From: Kiritimatiellia bacterium
GTDB lineage: Bacteria > Verrucomicrobiota > Kiritimatiellia > RFP12 > UBA1067
Direction of reading: 5' to 3'
DNA: 32,363 nucleotides
Assembly: GCA_024405395.1 (NCBI GenBank)
Contig: JAKSOW010000028.1
Span: forward strand, 1 to 32,363
Positions within the stretch are counted from its first letter, which is position 1, and the number at the start of each line of letters is the position of its first letter. Shown here piece after piece: positions 1-8,329 of this stretch. A program made the translations under genes and the position numbers. Below the pieces are notes generated by a model, which saw only the letters and a program-made list of their open reading frames with translations, ran no database searches and was not told the origin of the DNA.

Positions 1-54
1 AACCGCTCTTACATGGATGAGAACCATATGTCCTAGCCGATAGACGAAGGGGCC
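1..54 (-). tRNA. tRNA-Glu (CTC), 3' part outside window
   Basis: Read on the minus strand, a 5' acceptor strand GGCCCCT (48-54), a D-arm region and an anticodon arm with 5-bp stem TATGG/CCATG around the 7-base loop TTCTCAT are visible. Loop position gives anticodon CTC, hence glutamate. The sequence leaves the window in the T-arm, so the acceptor 3' strand cannot be checked. It lies 5 bases downstream of tRNA-Leu and is probably cotranscribed with it. Confidence 0.85.
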
Positions 55-59
55 ATCAC

Positions 60-144
60 TGGTGCACCCGGTGGGATTTGAACCCACACACCTTGCGGCA
101 CTAGAACCTGAATCTAGCGTGTATGCCAATTTCACCACGGGTGC
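60..144 (-). tRNA. tRNA-Leu (CAG)
   Basis: Minus strand. The 7-bp acceptor stem GCACCCG (138-144) pairs with CGGGTGC, followed by discriminator A and an encoded CCA (60-62). The anticodon stem CTAGA/TCTAG encloses TTCAGGT, giving anticodon CAG. The T-arm contains GGTTCAAATCC. The long variable arm and the 85-nt length fit a class II leucine tRNA. It is the first gene of a small tRNA unit with tRNA-Glu. Confidence 0.96.
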
Positions 145-155
145 TACGGGGAGAT

Positions 156-184
156 AGTGTATCAAAATCCCCGTTGAGAGTCAA
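156..184 (-). promoter_or_regulatory. promoter of the tRNA-Leu/tRNA-Glu unit
   Basis: On the minus strand TTGACT (179-184) and TACACT (156-161) are separated by exactly 17 bases, and TGA directly before the -10 makes an extended -10. Transcription would start a few bases before the tRNA-Leu 5' end. The -35 hexamer overlaps the loop and right arm of the terminator hairpin of the preceding gene. Confidence 0.7.
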
Positions 185-189
185 CGGGG
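169..189 (-). terminator. intrinsic terminator of the TPR gene
   Basis: Perfect 9-bp inverted repeat (CCCCGTTGA / TCAACGGGG) around a 3-base loop, followed on the minus strand by ATTTTGAT. It starts 13 bases after the TPR stop codon. The U-tract is short and interrupted, so efficiency may be partial. The hairpin DNA also holds the -35 box of the tRNA promoter. Confidence 0.75.
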
Positions 190-202
190 AAAGATAACTT
201 TT

Positions 203-1585
203 TTACTTTTTCTCCTGCAGAGCCTTACCCAGTCGAAGCATGCGCTCATTGAGGTCACCAAAGGTGACATCGGCCGAGTAGATGTCCTTGAAGTAGGCGT
301 AGGCCTTTTCGATGTCGCCCGACTCTTCGGCGCAAAGACCCAACTGGTAAACCACCTTCTTCTTGAGGTCGTCCATCGTGGGCAACTGGTCGCGTGCCGT
401 CTCCAGCTGCATCACGCCCATGTCGCGCTGACCCTTCTTGATGAAGCACATGGCCAGGCAGTAGAGCGCCTGCAGACGATCCTTCGGGCTCTTCTGGGCG
501 AGCTGAAGGTGCTCAACGGCCTCATCATAGTACTCGTACATGTAGTACTGGTTGCCGAGTTCGTAGCGCAAGTGGAGGTCATTGGGATACCGCTGCACGC
601 GGAGCGCCAAGTCGTCGAAGACAAACTGGCTCTTCTCGGCCTCAACCTCATCGGCCTCTTCGTCCTTGCCGGCCTTGCGAAGCTCTTCGATCTTGTATTC
701 GTAGCCCGCGGTCTTGACCGAGGAAAGCATACGGTCAAGCTCCGGGTCCACGCTACCAAGCTTCTGCGCGGCTTCCAGCGTCTCAATGGCCTCGGGGAAG
801 CGCTTGTTCTGCATGAAGATACGCGCCAAGGCACGGTAGAAGTTCATGTTGTTGGGCTCTTTGGCGATCTGCGCCTTCTTCTCGGCAATGAGCGCCTCGG
901 CGTCGTCTCCCGTAATAACCGCCTTGTTCGCCTGGTCCAGCTTCTTGGCCTGCTCCTTGTTGGCGATGAGCGCCTGGAAACCGCCCTTCTTGCCCGTGGC
1001 CGTATCCCAGCCATCCGACATCGTCGCACGCGCTTCCGCATCCTTGAGCAACTGGATGATGCGCTGATCCTGAGGTGCCAGCTCGTGCAGCTTGGCATAG
1101 GCGTCACGCGCCTTGTCGAAGCGCTTCGCCATGGAATAGTAGGCGGCAACGCGCTCCAGCAGCGCAGGATCCTTCGCGCCGCACGTATAGGCGGCCTCAA
1201 CCGAAATGGCGGCGGCCTCAGGCTTGCCGGCGGCCTCGGCGGCCTTCACAGCGGCCTCAATGTTATCCGGATCCAGGGGATTGATCGACAACAGCTTCTC
1301 AGCCTCGGCCATGGCCTCCGCGGCCTGCCCCTTCTTCACCAGCCCCATGATCTTGGAACGCGCCAGCGCATTCTTGATCTTCTGCCCAAACCCACTGGAA
1401 CCGCTCTGACGGAAACGGGCAATCTGCGCCGTACGCAGCAGACGGCGCGTCTCCAATGTGTCCGGGGAACAAGTCAACGACTGTTCCAGCATTTCAACGG
1501 CCAAATCATACCTTCCCGCCTCAAGGGCCTGGCGGCCGCGATTAGAGAAATTCTGAGCCTTCTGCGCAAGTGCGTCATTCGCCAT
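203..1585 (-). CDS. tetratricopeptide-repeat protein
   Basis: A 460-residue protein of helical TPR-type repeats with no signal peptide or membrane segment, so probably a cytoplasmic scaffold. Repeats are visible near the N-terminus (about residues 10-45), in the middle (AEKLLSINPLDPDN; FYRALARIFMQNKRFPEAIETLEAAQKLG) and at the C-terminus (LHLRYELGNQYYMYEYYDEAVEHLQLA and the two following units). The start MANDALAQ is chosen because AGGAG (1596-1600) lies 10 bases upstream; the longer reading frame would translate the ribosome binding site. A strong promoter precedes it and a hairpin terminator follows. The partner is unknown; TPRs indicate protein binding only. Confidence 0.85.
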   Translation of the reverse strand: MANDALAQKAQNFSNRGRQALEAGRYDLAVEMLEQSLTCSPDTLETRRLLRTAQIARFRQSGSSGFGQKIKNALARSKIMGLVKKGQAAEAMAEAEKLLSINPLDPDNIEAAVKAAEAAGKPEAAAISVEAAYTCGAKDPALLERVAAYYSMAKRFDKARDAYAKLHELAPQDQRIIQLLKDAEARATMSDGWDTATGKKGGFQALIANKEQAKKLDQANKAVITGDDAEALIAEKKAQIAKEPNNMNFYRALARIFMQNKRFPEAIETLEAAQKLGSVDPELDRMLSSVKTAGYEYKIEELRKAGKDEEADEVEAEKSQFVFDDLALRVQRYPNDLHLRYELGNQYYMYEYYDEAVEHLQLAQKSPKDRLQALYCLAMCFIKKGQRDMGVMQLETARDQLPTMDDLKKKVVYQLGLCAEESGDIEKAYAYFKDIYSADVTFGDLNERMLRLGKALQEKK

Positions 1586-1614
1586 GTTTTCTGATCTCCT
1601 AAAGTTCAAGCCAT

Positions 1615-1643
1615 ATTATAGCACGATGAAATCTTGTTTACAA
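1615..1643 (-). promoter_or_regulatory. promoter of the TPR gene
   Basis: TTGTAA (1638-1643) and a perfect TATAAT (1615-1620) are 17 bases apart on the minus strand, with TGC directly before the -10 (extended -10). The implied 5' UTR is about 20-25 bases and contains the AGGAG ribosome binding site. It lies in the 74-base gap after dut, so the TPR gene can be transcribed independently of the lgt-dut operon. Confidence 0.75.
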
Positions 1644-1659
1644 TCTCGGGCAACAGCCT

Positions 1660-2091
1660 TCATAACAGGCCCGTTGAGCCGAAGCCCCCTGCCCCGCGTT
1701 CGGTGGCATCGGTCTCCGCGACCTCCAGAATCTCGGCGCGCACGACAGGAGCCACCACAATCTGCGCCACTTTCATTCCCTTCTCCACCAGGAACGGTTC
1801 CGCGCCATGATTCACCAGAATCACGCCAACCTCGCCGCGATAGCCTGCATCGATCGTGCCCGGCGCATTGAGCACGGTGACCCCATGCTTCAGCGCCAAC
1901 CCCGACCGCGGGCGCACCTGCGCTTCGGCATCCGGCGGCAACTGCATCACCAGACCCGTGTGCACCAACGCACGTGCGCCAGGCGCCAACGAAAGTTCCT
2001 CTATAGAACAAACGTCCATCCCGGCATCACCGGGATGGGCGTAGACCGGCAGTTTGGCCGCCGGGTCAATCTTCCGAAACAGCACTTGCAT
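1660..2091 (-). CDS. dut: dUTP diphosphatase (dUTPase)
   Basis: Hydrolyses dUTP to dUMP and pyrophosphate, keeping uracil out of DNA and feeding dTMP synthesis. The 143-residue length matches the trimeric family. All five motifs are visible: I DAGMD (22-26), II PRSGLA (61-66), III NAPGTIDAGYRGEVGV (75-90, with the catalytic Asp and Tyr), IV GMKVAQIVV (105-113) and V RGAGGFGSTG (132-141). The start MQVLF fits the family N-terminus. It overlaps the 3' end of the upstream chaperone gene by 26 bases, so translation is probably coupled. Confidence 0.96.
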   Translation of the reverse strand: MQVLFRKIDPAAKLPVYAHPGDAGMDVCSIEELSLAPGARALVHTGLVMQLPPDAEAQVRPRSGLALKHGVTVLNAPGTIDAGYRGEVGVILVNHGAEPFLVEKGMKVAQIVVAPVVRAEILEVAETDATERGAGGFGSTGLL

Positions 2092-3763
2092 CAGGAGCTT
2101 CCACAGACGAGGCAGAGGTGGTCGTGTAGCCAAGACGGGCGAGGTTCCAGGTGTTCCAGGCGGCAGGTACCGTGCCGGCCGTGAGCGACGAGAGCTCGTC
2201 GCGCAGCTGCATGCGCACCATCTGCGCCTCAGCGGCATCGCCGGCCTTGCGGTCTTCGACATACACGAGCAGACCGCGCGTGGGGTTCGCCGTGGGGATG
2301 AACTCGGAGATCTGCCCCTTCGCCAGCTTCATCACGGCCTGGGCAGCATAACGGGAATCAGGGAACGCATTGCGCGACATGCCACTGACGGAGAACGTGA
2401 TCGACGTGCTCACGTTCTGGGCGGCAAGAGCCTTGGCGTCAAAGGGCTGCCCCTTGGCGAGCGCCGCCGCCGCCAGAGCGCGCTGCTTTTCCACAGCGGC
2501 TTTGAAGGCCTTGGCACGGGCATCAGCCAATGCACGCGGACGAATGATGGCCTTTGCCTCGGCGAAAGTGGGAACATGAGCCTTGACGAAAGACGCGCGC
2601 TCGACGAGGTAGACGGCATTGGTGCCCGCCACCACGCCATAGCGCAGATCCTCGGATTCGGGATCAAGCTCGGCCACCGCCGCGGCGAAGCCCTCCACGC
2701 CAGGCGCGAAGGCCTCGGGACGCGACATGAAGCCGGCCACATAGCCCGTACCCGAAGGCGCGAACAGCGGCGAGGTCTGGACCTTGGCCTTGTCCTCGGC
2801 GGCAATCTTCTCCAGTCGGTCAACCTTCTGCGTGGAGGCGGCATCCGCCGTCTCGTTGGGATAGACGCGGAAAAGCAGATTGGTGCGGAAGGCCTCCAGC
2901 GACGCGATCAGCTGAAGTTCCTTTTCGAGGATGCCCTTCACCTCCTCGAACTTCTTGGTGACCACGCCATTCGTCGTCTGCGTCTCGAAACGCTGCGAGG
3001 TGGCATCGTAGTGGTCATGCATCTCGTCATCCGTGATCTTGAACTGGGCGAGGCGCTTGGGATCGTCGGCCTGATATTTCACATACTTGACCGTCACGCA
3101 GTCGGGCAGCGCGATGGAATTCGTGTTGTCCTTGTAGAAGGCTTCAAGCCCCTTGTCGTCCAGCGTCACCTTCGCGCCATCCTTGTCGGTAAAGGAGGCG
3201 ATGCGCACCGTGTACTTGTCGGTGAAGTCGTTGATGGCGCCCTCAAGCTCCATCGGCGAAACCCACGTCGCCGTGCCCAGCACGCTGCGAGAGAGCTTCA
3301 TGAGCGTAAGACGACGCTTGAGATACGCCTCGAACATTTCGGGCGTAAGGCCGTTCTCGCGCAACACCAGCTCGTAGAGGCGCATGTTGAACTGCCCACC
3401 CTCGCCCGCGAAGGAACGGTCATGCGCAATGGTGTCGCGCACTTCCTGGTCCGTCGCCGTGAGATGCAGGTTCTTCGCGACCTCCAATGCCGCCAGCTCC
3501 TCCCACGCGCGCTTGTTCACCTCGTGGTCGGCAATGTCGCGATTGCGCTGACGGCCAAAGCCGCGCACATCCTCCGCCAGAGCGCGGAACTCGGCCCCGG
3601 AGACCTCGCGATCACCCAACATGCCGGCACCACCCTGGCCGCGGCTGTCATCGTCACGTCCAGTGAAGAGGAAGTCAAATGCGAAGAAAACGGAAATCGT
3701 TACGGCGAAGGCGCCCCAGATCCATTTGTTGCGGATGAGACGGTTGAAGTGATGGATAACCAC
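2066..3763 (-). CDS. PpiD/SurA-like membrane-anchored periplasmic chaperone
   Basis: A 565-residue protein with a basic N-terminus and one membrane segment (about residues 14-33, WIWGAFAVTISVFFAFDFLF), followed by a long soluble, probably periplasmic part. Residues 50-200 resemble the SurA N-terminal chaperone domain of PpiD-type proteins (VSGAEFRALAEDVR, LTATDQEVRDTI). The C-terminal third (FAEAKAIIRPRALADARAKAFKAAVEKQ) resembles the PpiD C-terminal region. I see no complete parvulin catalytic domain, so it may be a chaperone or holdase rather than an active prolyl isomerase. The start is GTG, with AGGA about 10 bases upstream. It follows lgt and a secreted protein, which suits an envelope-biogenesis operon. 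Confidence 0.75.
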   Translation of the reverse strand: MVIHHFNRLIRNKWIWGAFAVTISVFFAFDFLFTGRDDDSRGQGGAGMLGDREVSGAEFRALAEDVRGFGRQRNRDIADHEVNKRAWEELAALEVAKNLHLTATDQEVRDTIAHDRSFAGEGGQFNMRLYELVLRENGLTPEMFEAYLKRRLTLMKLSRSVLGTATWVSPMELEGAINDFTDKYTVRIASFTDKDGAKVTLDDKGLEAFYKDNTNSIALPDCVTVKYVKYQADDPKRLAQFKITDDEMHDHYDATSQRFETQTTNGVVTKKFEEVKGILEKELQLIASLEAFRTNLLFRVYPNETADAASTQKVDRLEKIAAEDKAKVQTSPLFAPSGTGYVAGFMSRPEAFAPGVEGFAAAVAELDPESEDLRYGVVAGTNAVYLVERASFVKAHVPTFAEAKAIIRPRALADARAKAFKAAVEKQRALAAAALAKGQPFDAKALAAQNVSTSITFSVSGMSRNAFPDSRYAAQAVMKLAKGQISEFIPTANPTRGLLVYVEDRKAGDAAEAQMVRMQLRDELSSLTAGTVPAAWNTWNLARLGYTTTSASSVEAPDASAVSED

Positions 3764-3828
3764 GGTATCTTTTCCTGTTCTTTGTTTTCTTTATCGACTT
3801 TTCGTCTTCTTGTTGATTGTTAAACGGA

Positions 3829-4944
3829 TTAAAGGCCATCACCCGCAGGCGCGGCATCCGACGACGCGGAACCTTCCGACTTCTCGCCATCCTCCGATTT
3901 CTCTTCGGACTTCTCCTCAGAGCCCTCGGCTCCTTCACCTTCGGCGGATTCTTCCCCGGATTTCTCCTTCTTCTCCACCTTCGCGACCTCCGGAGCCTTC
4001 ACGAGTTCGCCAGAATTCACCTCAGCGCGATTCTCAAAGAACGCACGGAAGTTCTTGTCCTTGCCCTGGGCATCGAACGTCTGTACAGCCACGGCCATGC
4101 GGCCACTGCCGCCCTTATCCTTCTCCGAGACCTTGCGCCAGATCTTGGCCGCACATTTCGGGGAGAGCGTATACTCAATCGTCTGCGCCTCGTTTCTGTA
4201 CGTTCCCGACTCGGGATCCAGAACACTCTTCACGCCGCAATCCAACGACACCTTGCAGTCGCCGGACTCACCATACAGCGCCGTGAACAGCTTGTCCTCC
4301 TGGGAGATGATCCGCACCTGGTTGGCGACGCCCATCCGCTCCACATGATAATGCATGCCCTTGAAGGAGAGAGCCCCCGTCACCACACGAATCATGCACT
4401 CGCGCGTATCCGCAGTGGTCGAATAGGCGAAGCGGCTTTCGCCCGAAAGATTCTCGCACACGAAATCAGGCGACACGACGGAAATCACCCCGTCCTTGAG
4501 TGCACGCGGCAGGCTAAGGGTGAAAGCACCGCCCTTGAGCACGATTGCACGCGTCTGCTCGCCAATGGCGACGGCACGCGTGCTGAAGCAGCACCCAGCC
4601 TCAAGTGTCACCGAAGCATCCGTGCCCAAGGCGAAGCGCGCAACAGGATTCTCCGAGCCCTTCCCCGACAGACGAATGTCGGAGCCAAAGGGATAATACC
4701 GACCCGGGACAATCTTCTCCCAGGATTCGGACCCTTCCGCACGAATCTCGGCCACTCCTCCATTCAGTTCTTCACACCGCATCAGCGGCAGAAAACGAAA
4801 CTCCTTGGCCGGTGCCGCGGCAACAGCAGGCTTCTCCTCTGCCGGCTTTTCCTCCTCGGCAGCCTCCTGCGCGAACGCGCACGAAGCAGAAACAGCGGCC
4901 ACCGCAAAAGCGGTGTAAGCGGTCTTGAGTGAAATCTTTGACAT
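3829..4944 (-). CDS. secreted FecR-like protein with acidic C-terminal tail
   Basis: 371 residues. The start MSKISLKTAYT is chosen because it begins a typical signal peptide ending near CAFAQ. After an EEKPAEEKPA linker, residues about 50-200 show a FecR-like pattern: the opening GGVAEIRAEGSESWEKIVPGRYYPFGSDIRLS, then a 'vARFALGTDASVTLEAG' segment and repeated beta strands. The last 60 residues are low-complexity Glu/Lys/Ser-rich sequence. No sigma/anti-sigma partner lies nearby, so a FecR signalling role is not supported; a periplasmic or surface beta-structure is more likely. It lies 37 bases after lgt and 65 before the chaperone gene. The function is unknown. Confidence 0.65.
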   Translation of the reverse strand: MSKISLKTAYTAFAVAAVSASCAFAQEAAEEEKPAEEKPAVAAAPAKEFRFLPLMRCEELNGGVAEIRAEGSESWEKIVPGRYYPFGSDIRLSGKGSENPVARFALGTDASVTLEAGCCFSTRAVAIGEQTRAIVLKGGAFTLSLPRALKDGVISVVSPDFVCENLSGESRFAYSTTADTRECMIRVVTGALSFKGMHYHVERMGVANQVRIISQEDKLFTALYGESGDCKVSLDCGVKSVLDPESGTYRNEAQTIEYTLSPKCAAKIWRKVSEKDKGGSGRMAVAVQTFDAQGKDKNFRAFFENRAEVNSGELVKAPEVAKVEKKEKSGEESAEGEGAEGSEEKSEEKSEDGEKSEGSASSDAAPAGDGL

Positions 4945-4981
4945 TAAATGAAACCTTCCCTTTTCAAACGGTTTGGATATT

Positions 4982-5788
4982 TTACCTTTTTTTAAGACAA
5001 AAGGCAACTGTCATGAGCAAAAATCCACCAAGCAGCAAACCCACGGAAATCGTCTGGGAAATGGACAGTGGGCCAACAGCTGCGCGCGGATCGCCCCGCA
5101 GATACTCAAGTCCGAAGCGAATAAGCGCATAACCGATGAAATACCCGCCAGTCACCGCACCCGGACGCGTCGCATGCCGCCGCAGCCAGAGCAGCAGCAG
5201 CGCACCGAAAAGAAGCAGAACGGCAGCGGCCTCGAAGAGCTGCGTGGGCAACACGGGCAACGAAGATGCCGCCGAGGACGAGATCTTGCCCAGATTCACC
5301 TGTTCATACCAGGCAGGCGATCCACGGGGAAAGGCCACCGCAAGCGGCGACTCCGAGAGCCGCCCGTAGCAGCACCCGTAGAAAAAGCACCCCACCCGAC
5401 CAAAGGCGTGCCCCAACGGCACCACCACCACCAGCATGTCGGCCAACGGCAGAATCCGTTCCTTTTTCCAGAAGCACCAGGAGAAGAAGTAGACCATGGC
5501 CAGAATCAAGCCGCCATAGAACATGAGTCCGCCCTGGTCCACACGAATAACCGACAGCGGATTGGCGGCAAACTCGGCTTGCCAATGCTCCACCACATAG
5601 GCGATGCGGCTGCCCAACACCCCCGACACCATCAACGCGATCAGAAGATTCCCCATGGCCTCCGCCGGACGCCCCGAGCGGCGGCACAGCCAGCTCAGCA
5701 CCTGCCAGGCAGCCAGGAACCCCAACGCCATGAAGCAACCATACGTCTTCACGTTCAGGGGGCCAAGCGAAAACAAGTCCGGATGCAT
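4982..5788 (-). CDS. lgt: prolipoprotein diacylglyceryl transferase
   Basis: Integral inner-membrane enzyme that transfers diacylglycerol from phosphatidylglycerol to the lipobox cysteine, the first step of lipoprotein maturation. The 268 residues contain about seven hydrophobic segments. The family core appears as GGLMFYGG (86-93) and GRVGCFFYGCCYG (130-142), the Cys-rich variant of the Lgt signature, then SLPVLPTQLFEA and a C-terminal IRFGLEYLRGDPR segment. The start MHPDLFSLGP has AAAGGAG five to six bases upstream. It is the first gene of a minus-strand unit with the secreted protein, the chaperone and dut, and is divergent from the tRNA-thiolation gene. Confidence 0.94.
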   Translation of the reverse strand: MHPDLFSLGPLNVKTYGCFMALGFLAAWQVLSWLCRRSGRPAEAMGNLLIALMVSGVLGSRIAYVVEHWQAEFAANPLSVIRVDQGGLMFYGGLILAMVYFFSWCFWKKERILPLADMLVVVVPLGHAFGRVGCFFYGCCYGRLSESPLAVAFPRGSPAWYEQVNLGKISSSAASSLPVLPTQLFEAAAVLLLFGALLLLWLRRHATRPGAVTGGYFIGYALIRFGLEYLRGDPRAAVGPLSISQTISVGLLLGGFLLMTVAFCLKKR

Positions 5789-5805
5789 TTTTTCTCCTTT
5801 ACCAA

Positions 5806-5834
5806 TTGCCAAACAACCACGTATGGGGTACAAT
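5806..5834 (+). promoter_or_regulatory. promoter of the MnmA-like gene (leaderless)
   Basis: TTGCCA (5806-5811) and TACAAT (5829-5834) are 17 bases apart. Only 7 bases separate the -10 from ATG at 5842, so the expected start of transcription coincides with the A of the start codon. No Shine-Dalgarno is present; the intervening bases are pyrimidine-rich. Confidence 0.65.
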
Positions 5835-5841
5835 CTCCCCC

Positions 5842-6846
5842 ATGGCAACAGAAGATTATACCAAAAAATGCCGCGGTTTGTCGCTTCTTTCCGGTGGCCT
5901 TGATTCCCAGCTCGCCGTTTGCGTGCTTCGGGAGGCTGGCGCCGAAGTCGAAGGCATCACCTTCGTGACCCCCTTTTTCGCTCCTGTTGCGGCGCGCAAG
6001 GCCGCGGCCCAGCTGGGCGTCAAGCTGCACGAGATCGATTTCACGGACGACGAAATCGCACTCATCAAGGCGCCGCCCCATGGTTTCGGCGGCGCCATGA
6101 ACCCCTGCATCGACTGCCATGCCAAGATGATCCAGCGCGCCGGCGAGCTGATGACCCAGCTCGGCTATGACTTTGTGGCCACAGGAGAGGTATTGAACCA
6201 GCGCCCGATGAGCCAGAACCGCCAATCGCTGGGCGTGGTGGAAAAGTGCTCGGGTCTCACCGGCCGCCTGGTACGCCCCCTCTGCGCACAGCTGCTTGAA
6301 CCGACGATTCCCGAGACGGAAGGTCTGCTTGACCGCGCCAAGCTGCTCGGTCTCTCGGGACGCCGCCGCGAACCGCAGATGGCTCTCGCCGAGAAATTCG
6401 GGCTTCAGGAATATCCGTCTCCCGCAGGCGGCTGCAAATTGACGGAGAAAGGTTTCGGACGCCGCCTCAAGGACCTGATGGAACATGAAGGCCTCGACGA
6501 ACGCCGCCTGGTCGAACTGCTCAACATCGCCCGCCGCTATCGTCTGCCGGACGGCACCGGCGTGATCTTGGGCCGTGACGCGCGCGAAAATCGTATCCTA
6601 AAGGATTCGTTCCGTCCCGGCGACACCCTGCTGGCTCCGATTTCCGTTCCCGGCCCCACGGCGCTCATTCCCAAGGTCGCCTCTACGGCCGACCTCGATC
6701 TGGCCCTCAAACTGATCTGCGCCTTTTCCCGATATGACCAATTCAAGGGCGACATCGTCGTGCAAGTCCGCGACGCCGCCACACACGACGTCACTGTGCC
6801 GCGCCCCTACGACCGCGCGCCGCTACTGCCTTTTCAGATCGTCTGA
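5842..6846 (+). CDS. MnmA/ThiI-like PP-loop tRNA-thiolation enzyme with C-terminal NFACT-R-like domain
   Basis: A 334-residue ATP-pyrophosphatase. The PP-loop SGGLDS (17-22) binds ATP. NPCIDCHAKM (Cys89, Cys92) matches the cysteine region that accepts sulfur in MnmA-type enzymes, and SPAGGC (Cys198) supplies a further conserved Cys. ATGEVLNQRPMSQ is characteristic of this shorter MnmA-like family. The last 95 residues (YRLPDGTGVILGRDARENRILKD, then VPGPTALIP) look like an NFACT RNA-binding (DUF814) domain. By family it should thiolate a tRNA uridine, but the position (s2U34 or s4U8) cannot be fixed. ATG 5842 is preferred over TTG 5806, which is part of the -35 box. Confidence 0.8.
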   Translation: MATEDYTKKCRGLSLLSGGLDSQLAVCVLREAGAEVEGITFVTPFFAPVAARKAAAQLGVKLHEIDFTDDEIALIKAPPHGFGGAMNPCIDCHAKMIQRAGELMTQLGYDFVATGEVLNQRPMSQNRQSLGVVEKCSGLTGRLVRPLCAQLLEPTIPETEGLLDRAKLLGLSGRRREPQMALAEKFGLQEYPSPAGGCKLTEKGFGRRLKDLMEHEGLDERRLVELLNIARRYRLPDGTGVILGRDARENRILKDSFRPGDTLLAPISVPGPTALIPKVASTADLDLALKLICAFSRYDQFKGDIVVQVRDAATHDVTVPRPYDRAPLLPFQIV

Positions 6847-6849
6847 CGA

Positions 6850-6863
6850 GGCGTCACGACGCC
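6850..6863. terminator. short GC hairpin between convergent genes
   Basis: GGCGTC-AC-GACGCC fills the 18-base gap between the stop codons of the MnmA-like gene and the cysteine peptidase. There is no U-tract on either strand. It could be a weak bidirectional terminator or RNA 3'-end stabiliser. Confidence 0.3.
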
Positions 6864-6864
6864 C

Positions 6865-8316
6865 TCACTTCAGAGGCTTCATGGCCATCAGGCAGCGAGA
6901 AATCGTCCAGGCCCAGTCGGCCGGCATGCGCTTGAGCTCGTGCCCCTTTCCCCAGGTATCCGAATAGAGGATCTCGCGGCGCTTGTCGTTATAGCCGATG
7001 ATCAACCGCATATGCCCACCCTTCGCCTGCGGCAAGTCGGTCTCGGGATAGGTCCCCAGCGTCACGCTCCAGAAAAGCGGCACGCCGGCGTTCACGTACT
7101 GATGCACATCGGCCATGAATTTCTTGTACTTCGATTTCTGCGCGCCATTGACCTTCATGTCCTTGAGCACTTCGGCGTCCATCGCGGCATCGGCCGCCAT
7201 GGGATTGTACATGATTGTGTTGCCCTCACGGGTAACATAGACACTTTCATCTATCGCCGGCTTCTTGAGCTTTTTCGCGGCCTTGTTGTAGTTCGCCACA
7301 TCCTTCGTGAGACTGGCGATGCGCTCAGCCACCGGCTTCTCGAAGTCTCCGAAGAGCGTCATTGTGGCCAGCCGGTATCTGCGGCCAACGGCATCGACCG
7401 AATCCTTCATGCCCTTGGAGGAGGTACCCTCGTCCGCCGTGGTACCGGCGGCCTCGGCGATTTCATGCTCATCCACCTCTACCCCGTAATACCGCAACAC
7501 GCGCTCGGCCGCGGCAGCCGCACAATATCCCTTTGCGCCCTGATCCACCATCGGCACATTGTCCACAAAGACATCACCTCGAGGATCGCGAATGACGTTG
7601 TCGGTTATCGCGCTTTTCCCCTTTGCCGTCACTGGAGCGCCATTTCTGCCGCTGCCCGTCCCCGTGAGCCGGGCTGGTCCGTCGACAGCCAATCTCACAA
7701 AACCCGGCTTGAAGGTGTCAGCCTTGTTTCCGTCCTGGGAATAATTCCAAGTCAGGCCGGCGACAGTGGGAATGGCAGTCTTGGGCCATGTCTGCGACTT
7801 CTGCACCTGCCCCCGTCCCTTGACGCGTGCGGCCACCGGCACCGGATTCTTTGCGCCCTCAGCCGTGAGCCGCCCACGAACATCATTGAGCAGCTTCAGG
7901 AATCCTTCACGCGTGATGGTCTTGTCATTGCGCACAAGCGTCCGCACGCGACGGCCATCGGCGGTCGTCGATTCCGCAATCGACTCCGTGCCCCCGCGAT
8001 TGAAGAGCACCAGCTCCACTCGGGCTATTCCCCCTTCGGACGAGAACAGCACGCGGCTTTCATAGACAGGAATGCCGAAGCAGGAAACGCCGCCGTCCAA
8101 CCGCGAATCGGCACTTTCGCGCGTATCCGAGGTGAACTTGAACCCCTGCTCGCGATGCTTTTGGACAAAGAGCACGGGATCGGATCTCCAGAACGCCTCA
8201 TCGGCCAGAGCCTCACCCATCTCATACGCCTCACCGTGGGTCCTGAAAACGGCGAATACGACCCACATCGCCATCATACAGGGGAAAACACGAACACTTG
8301 GGTCAGGCAATTTCAT
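6865..8316 (-). CDS. exported C39-like (papain-fold) cysteine peptidase
   Basis: 483 residues. The N-terminus has a hydrophobic export segment (about 8-26, VRVFPCMMAMWVVFAVF). Residues 30-230 are of unknown fold. The C-terminal half carries a papain-like set: oxyanion Gln259 and nucleophile Cys265 in VDQGAKGYCAAAAAERVL, His435 in GGHMRLIIGY and Asp453 in LYSDTWG, matching the peptidase C39-like family. It is therefore probably an active protease or amidase outside the cytoplasm. There is no ABC transporter or leader-peptide gene nearby, so bacteriocin processing is not supported. The start MKLPDP has GGAGGG 6-8 bases upstream. It lies 13 bases after the DUF975 gene. Confidence 0.75.
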   Translation of the reverse strand: MKLPDPSVRVFPCMMAMWVVFAVFRTHGEAYEMGEALADEAFWRSDPVLFVQKHREQGFKFTSDTRESADSRLDGGVSCFGIPVYESRVLFSSEGGIARVELVLFNRGGTESIAESTTADGRRVRTLVRNDKTITREGFLKLLNDVRGRLTAEGAKNPVPVAARVKGRGQVQKSQTWPKTAIPTVAGLTWNYSQDGNKADTFKPGFVRLAVDGPARLTGTGSGRNGAPVTAKGKSAITDNVIRDPRGDVFVDNVPMVDQGAKGYCAAAAAERVLRYYGVEVDEHEIAEAAGTTADEGTSSKGMKDSVDAVGRRYRLATMTLFGDFEKPVAERIASLTKDVANYNKAAKKLKKPAIDESVYVTREGNTIMYNPMAADAAMDAEVLKDMKVNGAQKSKYKKFMADVHQYVNAGVPLFWSVTLGTYPETDLPQAKGGHMRLIIGYNDKRREILYSDTWGKGHELKRMPADWAWTISRCLMAMKPLK

Positions 8317-8329
8317 GAGGTCCCTCCAG

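Noticed and set aside
509-1594. Long plus-strand open frame opposite the TPR gene
   Set aside because: Shadow of a strongly supported minus-strand gene; composition is Leu/Arg/His/Gly-rich without domains.
2054-3823. 589-codon plus-strand open frame opposite the chaperone gene
   Set aside because: Antisense shadow caused by high third-position GC; no recognisable motif and no ribosome binding site.
3829-4944. FecR anti-sigma regulator
   Set aside because: It has a signal peptide rather than an inner-membrane sensor layout and no sigma factor or TonB receptor gene nearby; only the fold resemblance is kept.
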